Source: Corylus avellana
Taxonomy: Eukaryota; Streptophyta; Magnoliopsida; Fagales; Betulaceae
Direction of reading: 5' to 3'
NCBI RefSeq assembly: GCF_901000735.1
Contig: NC_081542.1
Coordinates: 36,762,571-36,826,570 of the forward strand
DNA: 64,000 nt
Shown here: positions 23,128 through 33,780 of the stretch, in pieces
Numbering within the stretch: the first letter of the stretch is position 1
How the letters are laid out: each line of letters begins with the position of its first letter
Notes under the pieces: model-generated
Databases searched by the model: none
What the model saw: the letters and a program-made list of their open reading frames with translations, nothing else
What the model was told of the DNA's origin: nothing
Made by a program: the position numbers and the translations under genes

Positions 23128-24004
23128 GGCACGGCGAACTAACATAGGTTCAAATTTTTAATTTTATTTTATTTTTAAAAAAATTCTATAGAAATACTAT
23201 TTCTTATATTGTTGCCCCGTCAAATGTTTAATTTTTCACCCTCAAATGACATGTCTACTATTATGTCAAATCTTTTTAATTTTAAACTTGGGATGCGTCT
23301 CGAACGCGCTTACTATTTGAAAGCAAAACATCATTTTAAAAAACACACAAATACACTATGATTTAATATGAAATTGAATTTAAAACTTGCCTATTTTTAT
23401 TTTACATAAACACGAATGCGCACACACATAAAGAGACTATATATATCTTCGGACCCCCCAAATACAAAATCCTGATTATAAACTCCTTCTCAAGGCTTTG
23501 TTGCCTTAATGCACAAGTCATTATATTAGGTTGAATTACATGAACTTTGCAAATACTTTCTTTCTTGTTTTTTTGTTTTTGGTTTTCCATTATCACACCT
23601 TAATACAATAAATATTTCTTAACGCAATAAATATTTACCTAACATATCTTAAGACATAGACTTATAATTCTGTTGTACACGCTATGCTGAAGCAAGATCA
23701 TATCCAATGAGGCAAAAGATTTGAGTGCTTAATTTCTTTGTTGATTGACGAAGGTACCTTTACAAATATGTTATGGCAATAATGAAGTGCTGCCATGGCC
23801 CAATCAAAAAATGAGCACATGTCAAGAATAAGACGAATCCATTAAGCAAAGAGAAAAAGCATGAGAAGATGAAACCTAACGAGCTTAAAATTATGCATGC
23901 AGTAGTTGTTGAAGAACTTCCAACTTTCTCTTATTTAATCCATAATCTCTGAAGACTTGCTGTGTTTTCTTTGACTCAAACATTGCCCTGTTCAACAGCT
24001 TTTA
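23128..24004. other. AT-rich intergenic DNA and upstream region of germin-like gene 1
   Basis: No gene is seen. The phrase CAAGGCTTTGTTGCC..AATGCACAAGTC (23493-23520) recurs in diverged form at 35895-35930 and 45897-45930. From about 23900 the sequence is alignable to the promoter of germin-like gene 2 (shared TAGTTGTTGAAGAACTTC-like and TCTGAAGACTTG segments), which marks the gene duplication boundary. Confidence 0.6.
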
Positions 24005-24014
24005 TCTATAAATA
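24005..24014 (+). promoter_or_regulatory. TATA box of germin-like gene 1
   Basis: TCTATAAATA lies 57 bp before the start codon. The same CTATAAATA stands at 49851-49860 before germin-like gene 2, and the leader phrase ATCACCCATCACCA is shared by both. Confidence 0.75.
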
Positions 24015-24070
24015 CACAGGTTTTCCATGCAAGATTTATCACCCATCACCATTAAAGTAATATATTAGAT

Positions 24071-24937
24071 ATGATGAAAGGAGTCCATTTCCTTGCAATT
24101 GTGGCTCTCTTGTCACTCACATCCTCCCTTGTCTCTGCCTATGATCCCAGCCCTCTTCAAGACATTTGTGTAGCAATTGATGATCCCAAGTCTGCAGGTA
24201 TATATATACATATATAGTTTTTACTTATTTATTTATCAAGCTTCTACATATATATAATGGTTCTGATCATGTGAAGTATTAAAGCTCATTACATTCTGCT
24301 TAGAAGCAAGACTGTTAGTTGTATGGCATCTTACAAACTATTATTATGAATGTGTCACTTTTCTTTTTCCTTTAGTACTGACAAAGATTTCTTTCTTGCA
24401 GTGTTTGTGAATGGAAAATTCTGCAAGAATTTTAAGCTTGCCAATGCCAATGATTTCTTCTTCCAAGGGCTTCAGATTCCTAGAAATACGGCCAATCCAC
24501 TTGGGTCGAATGTTACTCTTGTGAATGTGGACCTGATTCCAGGCCTCAACACTTTAGGGATATCCATAGTTCGCATTGACTATGCACCATATGGCGTAAA
24601 CCCTCCCCACACTCACCCTCATGCCTCTGAGATTCTAATAGTCATGGAGGGTACTCTGTACGTTGGTTTTGTCACATCCAACCCGGAAAATCGTCTTTTC
24701 TCCAAAGTTCTAAAAAAGGGAGATGTGTTTGTGTTTCCAATTGGTCTCATTCACTTCCAGTTCAACGTGGGGCACACCAATGCTGTAGCCTTTGCTAGTC
24801 TAAGCAGCCAAAATCCAAGTGTTATGAGGATAGCAGACGCTGTTTTCGGATCTAATCCTCCTATCAATCCTGATGTTCTCGCCAAGACCTTCCAACTTGA
24901 GCCGAAGATTATTGAATATCTTCAGAAAACATTCTAA
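24071..24937 (+). CDS. germin-like protein 1 (cupin, apoplastic)
   Basis: Two exons, 24071-24197 and 24402-24937, joined in phase 1 (GT at 24198, AG at 24400-24401), giving 220 residues, the usual family length. The signal peptide is residues 1-23 ([19 protein letters not shown]). C33 and C50 should form the N-terminal disulfide. The germin box has the metal ligands H112, H114 and E119 (HTHPHASE), with the fourth ligand H160 in [11 protein letters not shown]79 in NVT is a likely glycosylation site and K148-G149-D150 is the usual KGD. The protein should be a Mn-binding secreted cupin hexamer; members have superoxide dismutase, oxalate oxidase or no known activity, and the sequence does not decide which. 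AATAAA-type signals lie near 25022. It is a close paralog of the gene at 49933. Confidence 0.95.
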
Positions 24938-25340
24938 TGGAACAACAACTAAGAAACTTATGGAACTGTTATGACCTTCATCTTTTAGCCATGTTAGCCT
25001 CATTCCATCGTAATGATAATAGAATAAAAGGTTGCCTATGTAACTCTCTCTAGGTGGAGTTGAGGTATAATATAATATTGATGTTTTTTGAGCTCCTCTC
25101 TCTCTCTCTCTCTCTCTAAGTAAAACACAGAAAGATATGGATGCAAGACAGAAGGGACTTGCCAACAAAATAGATGAAAACAACAAAAATTAAAATACTT
25201 CTCTTGTTAATTTAGAGTTTCACCGAAATAACGAATAGAAAGGGTTGAACCAAAGTCTCACTGGTGGTGATGACTGGAGGCGGTTGGCAACGGTGACCGG
25301 AGATTTGCCTAATTAAATAACAATATACCAAAATGAAGGC

Positions 25341-25460
25341 CAACAAAATGGTGAAAAATGAGGCCAACTATGAGCTTTAAATGGGAGTCAACTACGAGAT
25401 GAAATAAAAGTCAACTATGAGCCATAAATGAGGTCAATTATGGGCCTTAAATGCAGAGAA
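25341..25460. repeat. short degenerate ~30-bp repeats
   Basis: Four related phrases, GGCCAACTATGAGC, AGTCAACTACGAGA, AGTCAACTATGAGC and GGTCAATTATGGGC, each followed by TTAAATG or similar, spaced about 30 bp apart. Confidence 0.65.
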
Positions 25461-25628
25461 CGAACACCCGTTCTTTTTCTTTCAACTGATTTTTTTTTTT
25501 TTTAACCAGCCACAAAATTAGAAGAGAACAAACACCCATTCTACACAATAAAAGGTCTAACCAAGACCACTCATCAGCGCGCACCCACACGCAGCGGGTG
25601 AGGTTGCCATCGAATTTCGCGTCACTGA

Positions 25629-26225
25629 GTGGAGTGGCAACGAATCGAGAAATTCATCGGCGATGTCGACCATCCGGTGTCCGTCGTGCCAACGCGATCT
25701 CCCACCCGATTGAGAACCTTCTGGGTCCCAAAACACGCGGTTCTGTTGTGCAATGGTGGAGCTCGCATGTTGTCCGTGCTTTCGGAAATGGGTGCCCTCG
25801 CAGAACACCGCCAAGCCGTATTGCGAGATATCTCATTGGCGGCCGCCGCCGGGACGGGAAGGGCGCCGATCGTGGTAGCCCTTGAACATATGACGGTCGT
25901 TTCTGAGGAGGTTGATGATGATGATGATGATGATGATGAGTCCAAGGAGGTTATGGATATACTTTTGAGGGAGTCTATGGCGGTCGATGTGGGCAGACCC
26001 ATCCCTGCCACTCGATCTGCAATCGAGCGATTGGAGAAGGTAACCTTTGAAGATGGGTTGGGGTGGATCGGAGAGTGCATAATTTGCACGGAGGAATTTG
26101 AGGGTGGGCTGGAGCTCACTCGGCTGCCGTGCTCCCATGTCTATCACGGAGGTTGCATTGTCAAGTGGCTGAAGATGAGTCGCCTCTGTCCCCTCTGCCG
26201 CTACCCATTGCCCCCTGTCCATTGA
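25629..26225 (+). CDS. RING-H2 finger protein, probable E3 ubiquitin ligase
   Basis: Single-exon frame of 198 residues. The C-terminal RING has C150, C153, C168, H170, H173, C176, C187 and C190 (C-x2-C-x14-C-x-H-x2-H-x2-C-x10-C-x2-C), a complete RING-H2 set, with the Trp in IVKWL expected to help bind the E2. A (GAT)n microsatellite encodes eight Asp at about residues 96-103. The linker AIERLEKVTFEDG resembles IEALEKVEIEQG in the RING gene at 42944-43624, so the two are diverged paralogs. No signal peptide or membrane segment is seen. The first ~35 residues have no recognisable feature, so an internal start (for example M47) is possible. Confidence 0.85.
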   Translation: MEWQRIEKFIGDVDHPVSVVPTRSPTRLRTFWVPKHAVLLCNGGARMLSVLSEMGALAEHRQAVLRDISLAAAAGTGRAPIVVALEHMTVVSEEVDDDDDDDDESKEVMDILLRESMAVDVGRPIPATRSAIERLEKVTFEDGLGWIGECIICTEEFEGGLELTRLPCSHVYHGGCIVKWLKMSRLCPLCRYPLPPVH

Positions 26226-27399
26226 GATGGGCAAGGATTTTAATTTCTTATTTGGGGTTTCATTTTCAATTTACTTTTTATACAAATTATGACTTATTAT
26301 TCAATTTTTGGCTTCTTCATGTTGGATTCCAAATTACTGGAGCAACCTAATAAAATTGTATAGTTCTCCAAAAAATTCAAGTTTAGTGTTTGTTGTTATA
26401 TGGATATATAACATCTGCTTTATGTATTTTTGTTTGGTGAGGACCTACAATAGTTGCTTTCCAAAATTTTAGTGGTTTTTTTTTTTTTTTTTTTTTTTTT
26501 TAATTGAATAGGGAAAAAGGGTTAAAGGGGAGGATGTTTTCTATTCTTGATCAGGATGGAAGAGACAATGTAATATCTTTTGGGAATGCTTCTAAAAACA
26601 AGATGGGAAGCGGCCCACTTTGTAAGAGCATGTGCACAGAAATTTGTATTAAGAGACACTTTTAAAACATTCTAACTTTGAAAGGAGGACAAACCTAATA
26701 TAATATCAAAAATGATATTAGAAAAATTCCAAGAGGGAAAAAGAGTATTGATAGCCAAAATCACAAGAAGAGCATCACCCTCCAAAAAAAGAGAATTGAA
26801 GGCCGAGGATAAAGACAACTGAGATGCAAGATGATAGAGATTAGATTTGTATTTCATTCCAATTCATTAAGATTATATTATTTAAAATTGGAACTAGATT
26901 AGAATTATGATTAATTAGAGTTCTTATCAGTTTATCATTCTATTGTACTCTATTTAAAGAGCATATTGTCATTGATCGAGAAGAGTGAAGAATTATTAAG
27001 CGAAAGCTTGTTTATGGTTTGTTTCCAACTCTAATTGGATTTAATTGTGGTCTCTCCTACCCGAAAGGAGTTCAATATTTCTATTCATTGTTGTGGGTTT
27101 CCATCACAACAATAGCGGCTAAAGCTTCACCAATAAGAGTGTCTGTGACAAGCAGCTTCTGAGTGGCTGCCAAAATAATATTTGATCATCAATGAGAGTA
27201 TTGACTTTAAAAAACTAAACTCAAGTCGTAAGGGTCTTAGTCTTGGTGGCATTCTATGGGGTCTAAAGTTCGAATCACCTTGGGTGCAAACAATTTTTTG
27301 GAGCCAGCATGTTGACGAAGCCGGAATATTATTTGATTCGTGTGGAGAGAGCACTTTACATGAGTCCGAAGTTTACCCAAGAAAATGGGGTATATGAAG

Positions 27400-27434
<35 letters not shown>

Positions 27435-27591
27435 TTGAGTTTAGAACCCCTGTACATGGGATAACTCTCCCAGAATTAGGGTATTAGAGTAAGGCATCAT
27501 TGGGATTTGAATGTGGCAAAACAAGCTGAAAACAGAAAAGAACAAAAATTCAAGTTTTTGTGTTTGCTGTAATTTACTGTTGAGTCTTAGG
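26226..27591. other. intergenic DNA with a diverged duplicate segment and SINE-like repeat
   Basis: About 26375-26475 (AATTCAAGTTTAGTGTTTG ... TTTGTTTGGTGAGGAC ... TCCAAAATTTTAGT) matches two pieces at 27546 and 28018-28106, now split by a MITE. A poly-T run occupies 26474-26501. About 26870-27110 has LTR-like promoter character (TATTTAAAGAGC), but no paired LTR was found. A (TA)n tract lies at 27404-27431. Confidence 0.55.
27225..27325 (+). mobile_element. tRNA-derived SINE-like fragment
   Basis: TTAGTCTTGGTGGC resembles a Pol III A box and AAAGTTCGAATCACC a B box 33 bp later. There is no cloverleaf acceptor pairing, so this is not a tRNA gene. Confidence 0.5.
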
Positions 27592-27599
27592 GAAAACTA

Positions 27600-27983
27600 C
27601 ACTTTACCCCCCCAAAGTTTGGGACAATTTTCAATTCAACCTCCAATATTTCAATTTTTGCAATACATCACCCCAAACTTCCAAATTTTTGCAATTCAAC
27701 TAATTTTATCCTAAAATTCCCATATTGCCCCTAATTTTTTATAAAAAATTTTTAAAAAAAATTCGGGGTGGCCACCCCTTTGGCCATCTCACCATTTTTA
27801 AACCCCAATTTTTATTTTTATTTTTGTTAAAAAAAAAATTAGGGGCAATTTAGTTATTTTGGGATAAAATTGGTCGAATTGCAAAAATTTAGAAGTTTGG
27901 AGGGTGCATTGCAAAAATTGAAACATTGGAGGTCAAATTAAAAATCGTCCTAAACTTGGGGGAGTAAAGTGTATTTTCCCCCC
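27600..27983. mobile_element. palindromic MITE with 8-bp TSD
   Basis: The 384-bp element has ends GGGAAAACTACACTTTACCC and, reverse-complemented, GGGGGGAAAATACACTTTAC. It is flanked by the direct repeat GAGTCTTA (27592-27599 and 27984-27991). An 8-bp duplication fits a hAT-type MITE. It carries a central GGGGTGGCCACCCC palindrome. The diverged segment at 26375-26475 lacks this insertion. Confidence 0.88.
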
Positions 27984-28106
27984 GAGTCTTATTAATGATT
28001 GTCTTTGAATAATACCATGTACTTTATGTATCTTTGTTTGGTGAGGACATACTAATGTCTTGAGTAAGCTGCAGTACACAACAGTTGCTGTCCAAAATTT
28101 TAGTAG

Positions 28107-28206
28107 TTTTTTTTGACATATCCGCATAGGAGCGGGGAAGGTGATTCGAACTAGTGACCTTTACTTCATTAGGCGTAGTCCTAGCCGATTGAGCTACCTC
28201 TTGAAG
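28107..28206 (-). mobile_element. tRNA-derived SINE-like element with poly-A tail
   Basis: On the minus strand GGTAGCTCAATCGGCTAGGA is a good A box and GTCACTAGTTCGAATCACC a good B box. Next come CCTTCCCCGCTCCTATGCGG and a short A run, about 100 bp in all. The layout matches 29852-29955. Confidence 0.7.
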
Positions 28207-28685
28207 ACTATGAACTTGGCTGGAGCATGTGAACAATTTTGGGCTGCATCTTGAATTGGGATTAGTATATATATCCCTATCTAGTAATGTCATACTTTGT
28301 AATTTAGTTGTTCAAAGCAAATTATTTGGGAATTTTGGTTGCCCATCTTACAATTTATACCTAATTGTCTCCAACATTATTCTTCTTGCTCTCTAGCTTC
28401 TGTTTTGCTTTCATGCTCATCTCTCTTGCTGTTTCTCATTTTCTGTGGAAAGGTGAAGGTGACCTTAATCAGAATTACCAAGCCATGAACTCAATGTTTA
28501 CTTTTGAGATATGGAGTGGTGAATTTATAGGTGTTGAATCCAATTATATTATATCTTCATATCTTTCAGAGTAAAATTCTCTTAGTATGGTTCTATAGTC
28601 ATTACTCATATCCTTTGGAAAATCATCCAACATGCCTAGCCTTGTTAATGATTGGTGTTAATATTTTGATCATATTTCTTTTATA

Positions 28686-29272
28686 GGGAAAAATATAAAA
28701 TGGCCCCCCAAATAACCAATTAGTCGCAAGTTGGCCTCCCAATGTTGAAAATGTAATAAAGTAGTCCCATAAAGTTTCAAAAAATGTCAAATTGGCCACT
28801 CAGTTAGTCAGTACTGTCAAATTAGATGAAAAATGCAATACGACGTTGTTTTTTGAGGTTAAGTTACTAAAATGCCTTTTTGAAAAAAAGAAAAATCAAT
28901 TAAAAAAAGGCTCCCCAAAATGATGTCGTTTGGCTTGAAAAAAAAAATTAAAAAAGCCTGGGGGTGGCCGGCAAGCCACCCCCTAAACCACCCCTTCTAA
29001 ATTTGTTTTTTAATTAATTTTTTTCTCAACCCAAACAACGTCGTTTTGGGGGACTTTTTTTAAATTGATTTTTTTCTTCCGAGAAAGGCTTTTTAGTAAC
29101 TTAACCTCAAAAAACGATGTCATATTGCATTTTTCATCTAATTTGACGGTGCTGACTAACGGAGTGGCCAATTTGACATTTTTTGGAACTTCATGGGGCT
29201 ACTTTATTACATTTTAAACATTGGGGGGCCAACTTGCAACTAGCTGGTAGTTTGGGGAGCCATATTTTTTCC
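28686..29272. mobile_element. large palindromic MITE (~587 bp)
   Basis: Inverted ends are GGGAAAAATATAAAATGGCC and, reverse-complemented, GGAAAAAATATGGCTCCCCA. Pairing continues through most of the element (for example GTCAAATTGGCCACTC against GAGTGGCCAATTTGAC). The centre holds GGGGGTGGCCGGCAAGCC. The 9.9-kb duplicated segment begins two bases after its right end. Confidence 0.8.
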
Positions 29273-29851
29273 TATTTTATTTCATCTTACAAATTAACCA
29301 TTAGATTTGTAGCCTTATATGGATCCCATATAAGTGAAATGTAGACGCCACAAATCTAATGGTTGATCTATTGAATTTATAGGAGAATATGGGTCAAATA
29401 TGAAGAACGTATTAACCTATAACATTTCTCCATAAATAATGTAAATATAATTGAAATTGCATCTTGTTTTGAAAGCGGCTGCTGACAAGACACCCATAAT
29501 GTTAATTACATGGCTAAATCGTGAAGTTTTCTCTGATTCTTACCAGAATGGAGATTCACTCTGTTGTTGATCAACTATCCCTCAGTAGTTGGATTAGGCC
29601 TTGTAGAATTTGGATTTTTGTTGCTTTCAGATGGGTATTGGAAATTTTTTTTTTTAGAAAAAAAAAAGAAGAAGAAGAGAAAGATAGAGAATAAGTTATT
29701 TGATTTTGCTTCATCAGGTACTTGTAACAAATGTGCAGCTGGGAGCTGAGCGAGGGATTGTTCTTCTAGTCAATATGTGAATTTCTGCCGAATAACTAGA
29801 CTGGTTTCTACATTTAGTAGGTCCAACCATATTAACCCCCCCTTCTTTTTT

Positions 29852-29955
29852 CTTTTTTTTTTTTACATGTCCGCACAAAAAGAGGGGAAAAGCGGAGGCG
29901 GATTCAACTCCGTTTCATGGGCCATAATCTCCAACAAATTGAGCTACCATTTAGG
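29852..29955 (-). mobile_element. tRNA-derived SINE-like element (copy 1)
   Basis: On the minus strand: TGGTAGCTCAATTTGTTGGA (A box), CGGAGTTGAATCCGC (B box), CCGCTTTTCCCCTC, then a terminal A12 run. Same layout as 28107-28206. A second copy lies at 39857-39960 in the duplicated segment. Confidence 0.7.
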
Positions 29956-30542
29956 AACGTCAACCTATGTTTTTGAGTATTATGTATGACTAGAACTTAC
30001 GATTCCTTTTATAGGAGTATGAATTCGATAAATCCGCCTTAGCTATTTGAATCAATGCTCATTCATTTTTTCTATAGACTATAAAAGAAATTGTGGATTT
30101 TCAAATTAGGTAGTTTAAGTCATTTCTTTGCATTGAAACGCTTGAAAAATACTATATATTAAAAATGTGGCATGTTATTATTGAGAATTTAGTATATATT
30201 GTTATAATGTTCTTACTCTCTATGTTGTAAATAGCAAAAAATTATCTTTTGGTTTCTGAAAATGAAGTGCCGGTACAAAAGTAAAGAATGAAGTCTTTTA
30301 GGAAGAAAATTCTTTCTAATTGTCTCAATAACAATGCCACGGTCTTAATAGGTGGCATAATTCAAAACGTTTCGATGTAAAGAAATAGCCTAAATTAAAA
30401 TAAAATAAAAATCTACCGTGTCCTTTTCTCAAATATCTTTTTACCTTTATATCACATTATTTTTTATTACTATTAAAACAAAAAATTCATAACAAAACTC
30501 TTTACTAAACGGGCTTTCCATAAGGCAATTAGTCATGGTTCC

Positions 30543-32810
30543 TGTTAAATATATTGGATAATATATTAGAAGCGGAAAAAAGAGAGAGAAGAGAGAGAGA
30601 GAGCGAAAGCACACAATGGACTACATTGTATTGACTCTGATAAAAATAATGAATACAGAGGCCTCTATTTATAGAGAGGCAAGTAACCTAATAGATTAAG
30701 GAAAGGTAAACCTAGTAGAATAAGGAAAGGTAAACCTAGTAGAATAAGAAAAGGTAAACCTAGTAGACTAATAATACCTAAAGAAGTAAATAACAAGTAA
30801 TATTCTTAACATCCCCCCTCAAACTCAATGTGTAAACTTGAGTTTGGATAAACGAAAAGGGAAAGAAAAAAGAATTCGCCGAAAAAGCTGCTTGTGCCGA
30901 AACAATTGCCGAAGTAACGCCATAAAAGTTGTTAGAGACCCGTGGATTCTGCCTGAATTTGAGCAATGCATTTAAGCTGGAGCTTGGTTCACTTGGTTAT
31001 AATTTGACTTGAAAACCATATATTAGTAATGAAGTAGCACACCTGGTCGGCTGAGAAAAGTAGGTTCAGTTAAAAGGGGCTTGTTTGGCCCGTAACCCTT
31101 GGACTGTCTCGCCTGATCGGCTGAGCTAAAGTCTGACCCAAAAATTCTAGCTAGTAGATCGTCTCGCCTGGTCGGCTGAGATAAGTAGGGCCGGTTGAAG
31201 AGGCTAATCATGTCTGAAACCCTTGGACCGTCTCGCCTAGTCGGCTGAGATAAGTAGGCCCGATTGAAGAGGCTAATCATGTTTGAAACCCTTGGACCGT
31301 CTCGCCTAGTCGGCTGAGATAAGTAGGCCCGATTGAAGAGGCTAATCATGTCTGAAACCGTTGGACCGTCTCGCCTTGTCGGCTGAACTAAAGTCTGATT
31401 AGTAGACCGTCTCGCCTGGTCGGCTGAGATAAGCAGGGCCGGTTGAAGAGGCTAATCATGCCTGAAACCCTTGGACCGTCTCGCCTTGTCGGCTAAACTA
31501 AAGTCTGGCCCATCTAACTAGTAGACCGTCTCGCCTAGCCGGCTGAGCTAAGTAGGGAGAAAAATGGCCGGTTGAAGAGGCAAATCAGTGACCGGTGATG
31601 GCGGCATTTGACAAGGCATAAGTGGGCCGGTTGAAAGGGGCTTCTTTGGCCCGAAAACCCATGGACCTAAGGAAAGATTGGTCTGACCCGAGAGTGCCAT
31701 CCGCAAGAAGAATGAACCGGATTGAATTGCGCCAAAGAACAGGCTATAAAACCGAATTGAATAAGCATAAACCAACTTGAACCGCATAAAACAAACGCCT
31801 AAATTTGAAAAAGAGTCTTGTTTTCTGCCATATAGAGATGCCAAAAGCAAAAATAGACCATAAATTTGAAATCAGGACGAAAAATTGAGTAGGAAACACC
31901 TGGTCAATTTTTTCAGTGGTCAAAGTCAAAGTCAACGGTCAACGATTGAAAAGTCAACGCTGACGTGGCACTAATGACGTGGTAAGGTCTGACTTGATAC
32001 TGATGACGTGGCACTGATGACGTGACACGTAGGGCTGGCGTGGCTATGCTGACGTGGCAATTAGGGCTGACGTGGCAAGGATGGCGTGGCACGTGGGTAC
32101 GATGGTGCGTGTACCGGAGGAGGCGTGTACTGGCGCGTGGATCTGACGCGCGAAACTTCTGGGGGCGCGTGGGGGTGCGTGGAGCGTCGTATGGAGGATA
32201 TGGGACTTGTTCTGGAATCACCGAGATGAAAGCTATCGATCGGTGGCCTTGGAGAAGTGATCGGACCACCGTGGCGGCTGGTGGGGGAAGGGCAGTGGCG
32301 GAATTGCCAAAAATTTTGGGCGGCGCGTGAGAGCGCATGGAAGCTCCGATGGGGCTGTGTGCGGCGGCTCTGGGACGGTTGTCTTCCTGGTTTTCAAGCG
32401 GTATAGTGATACACTGAAAACCTCGAGGAGAAGATAGAGAACCATGAGGAGCAGAGAGAATGATTCGCCGGATAACACTGGCGGCGCCGGAAAACGTCAA
32501 AGACGTTTATTGGAGGCCACAGAAAGGTGGCTCTGATACCATGTTAAATATATTGGATAATATATTAGAAGCGGAAGAAAGAGAGAGAAGAGAGAGAGAG
32601 AGCGAAAGCACACAATGGACTACATTGTATTGACTCTGATAAAAATAATGAATACAGAGGCCTCTATTTATAGAGAGGCAAGTAACCTAATAGATTAAGG
32701 AAAGGTAAACCTAGTAGAATAAGGAAAGGTAAACCTAGTAGAATAAGAAAAGGTAAACCTAGTAGACTAATAATACCTAAAGAAGTAAATAACAAGTAAT
32801 ATTCTTAACA
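30543..32810 (-). mobile_element. non-autonomous LTR element (TRIM/LARD-like), copy 1
   Basis: Two 269-bp LTRs (30543-30811 and 32542-32810), TGTTAAATAT to ATTCTTAACA, differ at one visible base. They are flanked by the 5-bp target duplication GTTCC (30538-30542 and 32811-32815). The primer-binding site TGGTATCAGAGCC adjoins the right LTR and the polypurine tract GAGGGGGGA the left one, so the element reads on the minus strand. The 1.73-kb interior has no gag or pol motif. It holds a 69-bp tandem array (31041-31560) and a cluster of ACGT motifs (31950-32100). Replication would need enzymes from an autonomous Copia relative. Confidence 0.92.
31041..31560 (-). repeat. 69-bp tandem array with nine palindromic cores inside the TRIM-like element
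   Basis: The core CGTCTCGCCTNGTCGGCTGA occurs about nine times (near 31041, 31107, 31160, 31230, 31299, 31368, 31408, 31478 and 31525, some diverged). The exact spacing is 69 bp in the middle units. TCTCGCC and GGCTGAGA within each core can pair. Since 69 is a multiple of three, the minus strand reads as a 23-residue repeat (MISLFNRAYLSQPTRRDG...). Copy 2 of the array is at 41046-41565. Confidence 0.9.
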
Positions 32811-32940
32811 GTTCCCAAGTCCCATACACCACATAATTATAGACATCAAATAGAGATATATATTTTTAATAAATTCGTAATTGACAATCAGAATTATATA
32901 TAATTTTTCTAAACAAAATTCCTCATCAATTCATATCAAA

Positions 32941-33622
32941 TCATTCACGGGCAGGCAACTTGAATCGACAGAGCGGGCAAAAATTATTCCTGTGCAGCCA
33001 ATTCACGATGCAGTTTTGATCAAACAGGTGCATACATGGCATGCGAGCGGCTGCCGCGCCACCGATGAGCTCTTCCAAACAGATGCTACACGTCTCCCCT
33101 GTTCCTTGTTCAATCTCCACCTTCTCCAACGCTTCAATCGACGACTCACTTGCCGGAACCAACCCACAAACCCGGTCGTCGACGGCCAACCCCAAAACAA
33201 AATCGTCATCGACGAACTGCGTCACTTCAGCCGTCACACGCATCCTCAGAACATTCCAACCCGCGTAGTGTTTCTGTCTCGCCATGTCATTCGCGCAACC
33301 CAAGATTCTTTGTATCATGAATTCTTGAATCCCCAAGGGAACGCCTGACTTCAAAAAGCATGTCGGATACGGTTGACGTGGACGTGGTTTGATGAAGAAT
33401 AGCGTCGCGCTTCACCTTGAATGTTTTCCGGAATGTCTCGCTCTCGAGGTTATCAAAAAGCCGTAGATCGCAGGAATCGTCTTCAAGCATGGAGTGAGGG
33501 ACGTAAGTATGTGAAGCTTCGATCTCGACGACGAAGTCCACGTCAGAGGAGGCATTGTCGTCGTCGTCTTCGGGCATTACAATATCTAGCGGCAGAGCGC
33601 TGCAATAGTTGTCAAACTCCAT
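32941..33622 (-). pseudogene. RING-D finger protein, copy 1, frameshifted
   Basis: Same gene as 42944-43624, but with one extra T at about 33346. The frame from MEFDNYCSAL runs into RRSLGDSRIHDTK and stops before the RING. The RING-coding part (32941-33354) is otherwise intact, with the same Asp in the fifth ligand position. A TATA-like ATATATAAATAG stands at 33666-33677 upstream on the minus strand. This may be a null allele, or a sequencing or assembly error, rather than a second gene. Confidence 0.85.
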
Positions 33623-33780
33623 GTCGGCGGGAAAAGGAATTGAAGAAGCCGATGGAATACTATGAATATATAAATAGGGTTGAATTGTTGAAGAGAAACC
33701 GTTGGGCTTAATTAATACTTGGAAGATAAGGAGATGAAAGAGAGGGTCGTAATATTCAAGGAATTTCAAATTGAGTCGGT

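Noticed and set aside
25622..26234. Long minus-strand frames opposite the RING-H2 gene
   Set aside because: Shadows of the GC-rich exon. The plus-strand frame has the complete RING ligand set.
26870..27110. Solo LTR
   Set aside because: The TATA-like region and compositional feel suggest it, but no terminal pair or target duplication could be identified.
28143..28206. tRNA gene on the minus strand
   Set aside because: A and B boxes are present, but there is no acceptor stem pairing and the sequence ends in an A run. It fits a SINE head better.
31023..31349. Open frame with repeated MISLFNRAYLSQPTRRDG units as a protein-coding gene
   Set aside because: It lies inside a non-autonomous LTR element, is a by-product of a 69-bp tandem array (multiple of three), and has no upstream domain. 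Kept as a repeat, with the coding possibility noted.
31041..31560. CRISPR-like array
   Set aside because: Repeats are contiguous 69-bp tandem units without unique spacers, in a plant LTR element.
31913..32500. 195-codon Pro/Arg/His-rich frame and its antisense frames
   Set aside because: Composition follows from the GACGTGGCA and GCGCGTGG repeats of the TRIM-like interior. No domain, and frames exist on both strands.
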